Assembly (NCBI GenBank): GCA_021229015.1
Contig: CM037790.1
Span: 57,159,690-57,223,689, forward strand
DNA: 64,000 nucleotides
Source: Solen grandis
Lineage: Eukaryota; Mollusca; Bivalvia; Adapedonta; Solenidae
Direction: 5' to 3'
In this document: positions 62,301 to 64,000 of the stretch, one piece after another
Numbering within the stretch: the first letter of the stretch is position 1
Layout of the letters: each line of letters starts with the position of its first letter
Program-made: the position numbers and the translations under genes
The notes under the pieces: model-generated
Told to the model about the DNA's origin: nothing
Seen by the model: the letters and a program-made list of their open reading frames with translations, nothing else
Database searches by the model: none

Positions 62301-64000
62301 AGCAAATATCAAAACATAGGCCAACACAATCACAGAACACAATCAGAAACATCCAGGGAGAATCAGTCCCACTATATATGTATCTTTATTTTACAATGAT
62401 TGGGAAACAAGTTCTTCCAACTTATACCAATCCCACTTTGATGGTTCCTGGCTTAAAACAGAACTTGCACCTGGGAAATATAAATAAATATTTTACATAG
62501 TGTTCATATATGTGTCCAATTATTCCTGGGCATTTCTAAAATTCAGTTTCATGTAATTTGTTACAGATTCTGACCTCACCACAAGTGTCTTTGGTACTAA
62601 TACAGGTCATTGAATAGTACAGGGGACTGTTACACACACAAAAATTCTCCATACATGCAAATATTTCAGATGTAAAATATTTATTTTCTCAATTTCTTTT
62701 CCAGCAAAAAAAAAGTGATTATTTTGTGTAATGCAATAAATTAGGCCAGATAACTTTATGCTTTATTGTGCAAATAAGAAAATAGGCAGTAGACACTTTG
62801 CAAGACAATATTCTAACAACTAAGATAAAATTTGCATTTCTCACCTGAGACAAAACAAAAGGAAGATCTCTCCTGGAGGTTTTCACTGACTCTGTCTTGG
62901 GATCAGCCAAGTATGCCAACTGAGAGAGGCTAAGTCCTGTACAACATAATAAACAAGAATTATCATAGAAGATGATGGATACGGTACCCTCAGATACCGC
63001 TTTTTCACAGTTACTATTATCATGTCAGACAGTCTTGAGAAATATAACAAAGGGCCATAACTCATTCAAAATCAAGCGAATCATGACATGCCAACAACAG
63101 GTGCAACTATACTTGGTATTTATCAGTCTTTTTAAGATTCATCAAAAGCCGACCAAAGGTAGCCAAGAAATAGGGTGGACAAATCTTGTCTACCGACAGA
63201 CCGACAGATGTGACTCCAATATAGTCCCCAGATACTTTGTATCTGGGGGTATAACTAGTACTATCAATGAAGAATTATCTTGACTTTTCACATTTTCTAC
63301 TATTTGCCATCCTTTCTTATGAAATAAAACACCAGTTTTCTCTATCCAGAAAAGTACTTGATGCTTTTTAATTGGCAAAAGATCCATTTTCTGAACTTAG
63401 ATTATACAAGAAAAAAATCACTTTGAATCCGCTCACCAACATGTACTTTACCCCGCAGTATACCAATAGATGCAGGCACGGCCCCAGTGTCACGAATAAT
63501 ATTCTCTACCTCTGTTGCCATACTGCAAAAATAAGGACTCCATATTGTGAATGCAATAATTATCAACATACATGTATATATCAATTGACTGTTCTAAAAA
63601 ATATGACACCTCAGCAGGTCTGCAATCTTATCCCTAATGAATATATGCATGATACACTGACAGGTATGGCTTCCCCCCTGAAATGTCTGGCATCTGGTCC
63701 ACTAGAGAGGTAACCATTTACTGGAAAGCACTGGATAGAGGTCAATGCATTGGACTGGCTACATCCCAGGTCAGGTTCCTCTTGGGTACTCTACAGTTAC
63801 CTTGCAAAAATGCCTACAGCCGTGTTAATGAGAACATCTTCTTCTGTCCAGTTGTAGTATTATAGATAAAATTAAACCAGTTATTTTCAATTGCTAGGAG
63901 TCCTTCCAAGGCAAATTTCTTTGAAAACACGGACCTTAAATTCTGCGGGAATGGCATTCCATGGGTGATAATTGTTGTTTCCAAGGCAACCACTGGTTTC
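47131..64000 (-). CDS. Pseudouridine-metabolising bifunctional enzyme (PsuG-like glycosidase + PfkB kinase), 15 exons, both ends incomplete
   Basis: Exons in transcript order: 64000-63935, 63522-63437, 62936-62845, 62273-62162, 61554-61448, 60487-60361, 58998-58878, 58198-58113, 57750-57560, 55752-55693, 52635-52474, 51296-51168, 50708-50594, 49601-49458, 47303-47131. All have AG acceptors and GT donors, and phases agree at every junction, giving about 590 codons. Exons 1-9 encode a pseudouridine-5'-phosphate glycosidase: [48 protein letters not shown] (the lysine matches the Schiff-base lysine of E. coli PsuG), [20 protein letters not shown]. Exon 9 adds a Gly/Ser-rich linker. Exons 10-15 encode a PfkB kinase: [52 protein letters not shown]. 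The same fusion order is known from S. pombe C1861.05. Expected role: kinase makes pseudouridine 5'-phosphate, glycosidase yields uracil and ribose 5-phosphate. The start lies beyond 64000; the terminal kinase exon(s) with GAGD were not found. Confidence 0.93.
47372..47599. mobile_element. piggyBac-like MITE, second family
   Basis: TTAA then CCCTTTACTTCATG at the left; CATTAGGTAAAGGG then TTTA at the right (one base off TTAA). The core shares GGAGCAGTCTGATCAGGG-like and TTTGCTCATACAA-like blocks with a truncated relative at 55480-55676. It lies in the intron between exons 14 and 15. Confidence 0.65.
47824..48125 (+). mobile_element. tRNA-derived SINE (type 4)
   Basis: The head GGGGAGCAGTAGTCCAGCGG carries a box A-like TAGTCCAGCGGTAGGA, then TTGTTTGAGTCCTG as a box B-like motif about 45 bases later. 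A non-tRNA body follows. It lies in the intron between exons 14 and 15 and is antisense to the gene. Confidence 0.6.
48233..49370 (+). mobile_element. Tandem-core element, GCTCACC-ended, ~162-bp units
   Basis: 5' module ACAAGAGGGCCAAGATGG and CGCTCACCTGAG; about five to six cores of ~162 bases (AAAGGGGCATAACTCCTGAC at about 48499, then 48661, 48823, 48978, 49141; GAAGATGATTGCT); ATTGTTGATGCCG and a GACG-rich stretch (49275-49315); 3' hairpin AGCTCACCCTGAG / CTCAGGTGAGCT. It lies wholly in the intron between exons 14 and 15, antisense to the gene. Confidence 0.82.
49458..49601 (-). CDS. Exon 14: kinase segment FEPTDIHK / SPNFNEL
   Basis: Acceptor CTCTGCAG and donor GTAAGT. It encodes [29 protein letters not shown] and [14 protein letters not shown] and the P-N-EL motif are conserved PfkB elements near the nucleotide site. 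Confidence 0.93.
49676..49860 (+). mobile_element. tRNA-derived SINE (type 3)
   Basis: Head with box A-like GGCACAGTGGTTCATTG and box B-like GTGGGTTTGAACTC; body with CCAGGAACCATTGAGTGGG and tail TTGTTTCCCAATTG. The tail recurs inverted at about 62388-62470. It lies in the intron between exons 13 and 14. Confidence 0.6.
49940..50057. repeat. CACCTGCTG interspersed repeat, copy 2
   Basis: Left ACACATCACCTGTTGCAGC and right CTTACAGCAGGTGACACA form inverted ends around AAAAGTGATCCCTATGTGTC. Confidence 0.8.
50450..50580. repeat. CACCTGCTG interspersed repeat, copy 3
   Basis: Left GTGTGTCACCTGCTGAAGC and right GCTTACAGCAGGTGACACA are inverted ends; the inside is near-identical to copy 2 except for its GACAGACAGA block. 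It directly abuts the end of exon 13 (50594), so the element edge lies about 14 bases from the splice donor. Confidence 0.82.
50594..50708 (-). CDS. Exon 13: kinase segment VCVDGNIS
   Basis: Acceptor TTTTCCAG and donor GTAATG. It encodes [19 protein letters not shown] and [10 protein letters not shown]. The V.VDGN.S strand-turn is typical of PsuK. The exon ends one base into a Val codon. Confidence 0.92.
50796..51045. repeat. Interspersed repeat with AAGGTCA direct repeats
   Basis: Contains GGGTCAAGGTCATTTGAGGG and a second TCAAGGTCA, then a run rich in ACAGACAAACAAACAGACAG and AATATGTCCCGAACTATC. It resembles a repeat I know to be common in bivalve genomes. Boundaries are uncertain. It lies in the intron between exons 12 and 13. 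Confidence 0.5.
51168..51296 (-). CDS. Exon 12: kinase lid segment
   Basis: 43 codons, acceptor TTGTCCAG and donor GTGAGA. It encodes [18 protein letters not shown] and [18 protein letters not shown]. This corresponds to the lid/substrate region of pseudouridine kinases (T.TY.A.LD..GEL). Confidence 0.92.
51617..52395. repeat. Inverted low-complexity tandem array in the intron between exons 11 and 12
   Basis: Left half (to about 51886): units of about 63-68 bases in one direction, TCAGTTTTTTCCCC ... ATATATTGT ... GATGGTGGGGAAA. Right half: the same units inverted, CCCCACCATCACGCACAATA and GGGGAAAAAACTGACTGG. Outer blocks CTTTTTTTTTTTTAAATTT / AAGGTTTCTGAGG are also mirrored near 52295-52335. 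The far right edge (52320-52395) has inflated homopolymers like the satellite contig. A 107-codon frame here is an artefact. Confidence 0.85.
52474..52635 (-). CDS. Exon 11: PfkB signature 1
   Basis: 54 codons, acceptor ATTTCAG and donor GTAGGT. It encodes [19 protein letters not shown] and [26 protein letters not shown] is the first PfkB signature, where ribokinase-like enzymes hold the sugar. Confidence 0.94.
53500..55075 (+). mobile_element. Pearl-like element, 146-bp cores x8, GGGGGTAT hairpin end
   Basis: Starts AGAGCTATCACTGAAGG with TAATACCCCCGC. Nine cores: a diverged one near 53710, then landmark TGCACTGCAC at 53861, 54007, 54153 (changed), 54302, 54448, 54594, 54740, 54886, nearly all 146 apart. 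Then an ACCG microsatellite (about 54987-55028) and terminal hairpin ATACCCCCC...CGGGGGTAT (55044-55073). ATACCCCCG recurs inverted at both ends. No reading frame. It lies in the intron between exons 10 and 11. Confidence 0.88.
55480..55676. repeat. Truncated relative of the 47372 MITE
   Basis: Shares CTCCCAGGAGCTGTTTGATC and ACACAGTCTGCAT-like blocks and the tail GAATATTCATGAGGTAAA, but the left inverted end is not evident. It directly precedes exon 10 (on the gene's 3' side). Confidence 0.5.
55693..55752 (-). CDS. Exon 10: first kinase exon [10 protein letters not shown]
   Basis: A 60-base exon of exactly 20 codons. Acceptor TATGGCAG and donor GTAATT. It encodes [14 protein letters not shown] then KDKEYQ, the N-terminal beta strand and GG-hinge typical of PfkB sugar/nucleoside kinases. 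Confidence 0.9.
56219..56345 (-). mobile_element. Type-1 SINE fragment
   Basis: ACCACCGACCTACCATAAGC and CAGCTGGAAGGCTTCCTCAC match the body of the full copies at 60063 and 61122. The tRNA-like head is not intact. It lies in the intron between exons 9 and 10. Confidence 0.65.
57268..57490 (-). mobile_element. Type-1 SINE copy with shared AT-rich flank
   Basis: The body CAGTATTTCAGTCATATAGC ... CCAGCTAATTACAG ... CAGCTGGAAGGCTTC lies at about 57333-57490. The 65 bases to its left (GTAATATAAAGAACATAATT ... AAGATGTCTTTTCAAGAC) also flank the copy at 61048, so the repeated unit is longer than the SINE body, or the segment was duplicated. The head is missing. Confidence 0.65.
57560..57750 (-). 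CDS. Exon 9: end of PsuG domain and interdomain linker
   Basis: Acceptor CCTCTCAG. It encodes [19 protein letters not shown], the C-terminal PsuG motif (NI.LV..NA.VG), then an Asp/Gly/Ser/Pro-rich linker of about 40 residues. I chose the donor GTAAGA after VCRPDQAV. An earlier in-phase GT (GTATGC, after GQGDT) would shorten the linker by eight residues. Confidence 0.85.
58113..58198 (-). CDS. Exon 8: PsuG segment [12 protein letters not shown]
   Basis: Acceptor TGTAATAG and donor GTATCC. It encodes [18 protein letters not shown] and [10 protein letters not shown], matching PsuG GI.GKEVTPFLL.R. It was too short to stand out as an open frame and was found by joining phases from the neighbouring exons. 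Confidence 0.9.
58878..58998 (-). CDS. Exon 7: PsuG segment LIAVPIP
   Basis: Acceptor CTTTGCAG and donor GTATGA. It encodes [18 protein letters not shown] and [27 protein letters not shown] is a conserved PsuG block. The exon ends two bases into a Gln codon. Confidence 0.93.
60063..60312 (-). mobile_element. Type-1 tRNA-derived SINE, nearly complete
   Basis: On the minus strand the head reads CCTCCGTGGCTGTGAGGGTA (box A region) and GGGTTAGTGTCC as a degenerate box B; then the body with the CCAGCTGACTTGTGG block and the tail GTAAACTAAATAAA. It lies in the intron between exons 6 and 7, in sense orientation. Confidence 0.7.
60361..60487 (-). CDS. Exon 6: PsuG segment [11 protein letters not shown]
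   Basis: Acceptor GATTCTAG and donor GTGAGA. It encodes [30 protein letters not shown] and [12 protein letters not shown]. This continues E. coli PsuG LETHGVPVLGY..EFPAFYSR. The exon ends one base into a Tyr codon. Confidence 0.93.
60597..60897 (-). mobile_element. tRNA-derived SINE (type 2)
   Basis: The minus-strand head CCTGTTGGCCAAGTGGTTAG is a good box A (TGGCCAAGTGG), followed by GTTTGATCTCC as a degenerate box B. The tail end reads ACGTTAAACCCAACAAACAA on the minus strand, a tail seen widely in bivalve SINEs. It lies in the intron between exons 5 and 6. Confidence 0.72.
61048..61377 (-). mobile_element. Type-1 tRNA-derived SINE, best copy, with candidate target duplication
   Basis: The minus-strand head TGGCTGAGAGGGTAAAGTCG has box A, and GTGGGTTCGAATCCTGG has a perfect box B (GGTTCGAATCC). 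The body is at 61122-61300. GTCTTTACAAGAC (about 61099-61111) and GTCTTTTCAAGAC (about 61365-61377) flank it as a possible target duplication. It lies in the intron between exons 5 and 6. Confidence 0.75.
61448..61554 (-). CDS. Exon 5: PsuG catalytic segment
   Basis: Acceptor CTCTACAG and donor GTAATA. It encodes [18 protein letters not shown] and [17 protein letters not shown]. The Asp of DVSADL and the Lys of GVKSILDI correspond to PsuG catalytic residues (metal/phosphate site and Schiff base). The in-frame ATG at the exon start is internal to the protein, not the initiator. Confidence 0.93.
62162..62273 (-). CDS. Exon 4: PsuG core, GGTTVSGTM and [11 protein letters not shown]
   Basis: Acceptor TGTTACAG and donor GTAAGT. 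It encodes [27 protein letters not shown] and [10 protein letters not shown], the most diagnostic PsuG signature. The exon ends one base into a Ser codon. Confidence 0.94.
62388..62470 (-). repeat. Type-3 SINE tail fragment
   Basis: CAATGATTGGGAAACAAG and GATGGTTCCTGGCTTAA are inverted relatives of the tail at about 49785-49845. Confidence 0.55.
62845..62936 (-). CDS. Exon 3: PsuG segment with KTSRRDLP
   Basis: Acceptor TTGTACAG and donor GTGAGA. The peptide includes [13 protein letters not shown] and [13 protein letters not shown]. The Lys of K-SRRDLP corresponds to an active-site lysine of PsuG. The exon ends on a codon boundary. Confidence 0.92.
62972..63256 (+). mobile_element. Short Pearl-like element, GGGGGTAT hairpin end
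   Basis: Ends with ACCGACAG repeats (63190-63210) and the hairpin CCCCAGATACTTTGTATCTGG then GGGTATA (63225-63253), the same layout as 53500-55075 but with at most one core unit (AACAAAGGGCCATAACTC). It lies in the intron between exons 2 and 3. The 5' edge is uncertain. Confidence 0.65.
63437..63522 (-). CDS. Exon 2: PsuG segment
   Basis: Acceptor TTTTTGCAG and donor GTGAGC. It encodes [19 protein letters not shown] and then [10 protein letters not shown]. This matches the PsuG stretch following PQNL. The exon ends one base into a Gly codon. Confidence 0.9.
63935..64000 (-). CDS. Exon 1 seen (partial): PsuG N-terminal segment
   Basis: The reverse strand reads [20 protein letters not shown], the conserved start of the glycosidase fold with the catalytic-pocket Glu in ETTIITHG. 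The exon runs off the window edge. The donor is AG|GTCCGT, a weak but usable site. It ends two bases into a codon, which the next exon completes as Ser. Confidence 0.88.

Overview
The window is eukaryotic and almost certainly from a bivalve mollusc (inference). It is AT-rich, its one recognisable gene is split by introns with GT/AG borders, and it is crowded with bivalve-style repeats: Pearl/Helentron-like elements with tandem cores, tRNA-derived SINEs, foldback elements, piggyBac-type MITEs and non-LTR retrotransposon remains. The genus cannot be fixed from the sequence alone. Two runs of exactly 100 N (28002-28101 and 40624-40723) are scaffold gaps that divide the window into three contigs.

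Left contig (1-28001): no host gene was recognised. It holds a Pearl-like element with ~168-bp cores at 150-1080, a 5'-truncated and frameshifted LINE with a reverse transcriptase at 2131-4026, several foldback elements (5400-5592, a nested one at 12230-13065, a 3.7-kb one at 15712-19457, and 21651-21804), a tandem-core element inserted in the 3.7-kb foldback (16237-18222), a piggyBac-type MITE (25141-25380), a decayed second reverse transcriptase (25745-26165) and microsatellites.

Middle contig (28102-40623): this is entirely a ~158-bp satellite. Monomers run in one orientation up to about 33.26 kb and in the opposite orientation after it. Most of the contig shows consensus errors (inflated homopolymers, or dropped bases at 37.4-38.7 kb); only about 38.8-40.6 kb is clean. 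Reading frames here are artefacts.

Right contig (40724-64000): first a 37-bp minisatellite (41267-42985) and a composite tandem-core element (43137-45275). Then, on the minus strand, come 15 exons of a bifunctional pseudouridine-catabolising enzyme: pseudouridine-5'-phosphate glycosidase (PsuG-like) fused to a PfkB-family pseudouridine kinase. The exons join in phase over 1771 coding bases (about 590 codons). The N-terminus lies beyond base 64000, and the kinase C-terminus with its GAGD motif was not found. In this pathway the kinase phosphorylates pseudouridine and the glycosidase splits pseudouridine 5'-phosphate into uracil and ribose 5-phosphate. The introns are filled with SINEs, MITEs, Pearl-like elements and an inverted low-complexity array.

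The most notable non-gene observation is two sets of non-autonomous elements that share termini but carry different tandem cores, mostly 146-168 bp per unit. The layout is 5' end, core array, GACG/ACCG-type microsatellite, terminal hairpin. The arrayed 158-bp satellite has nearly the same unit length.
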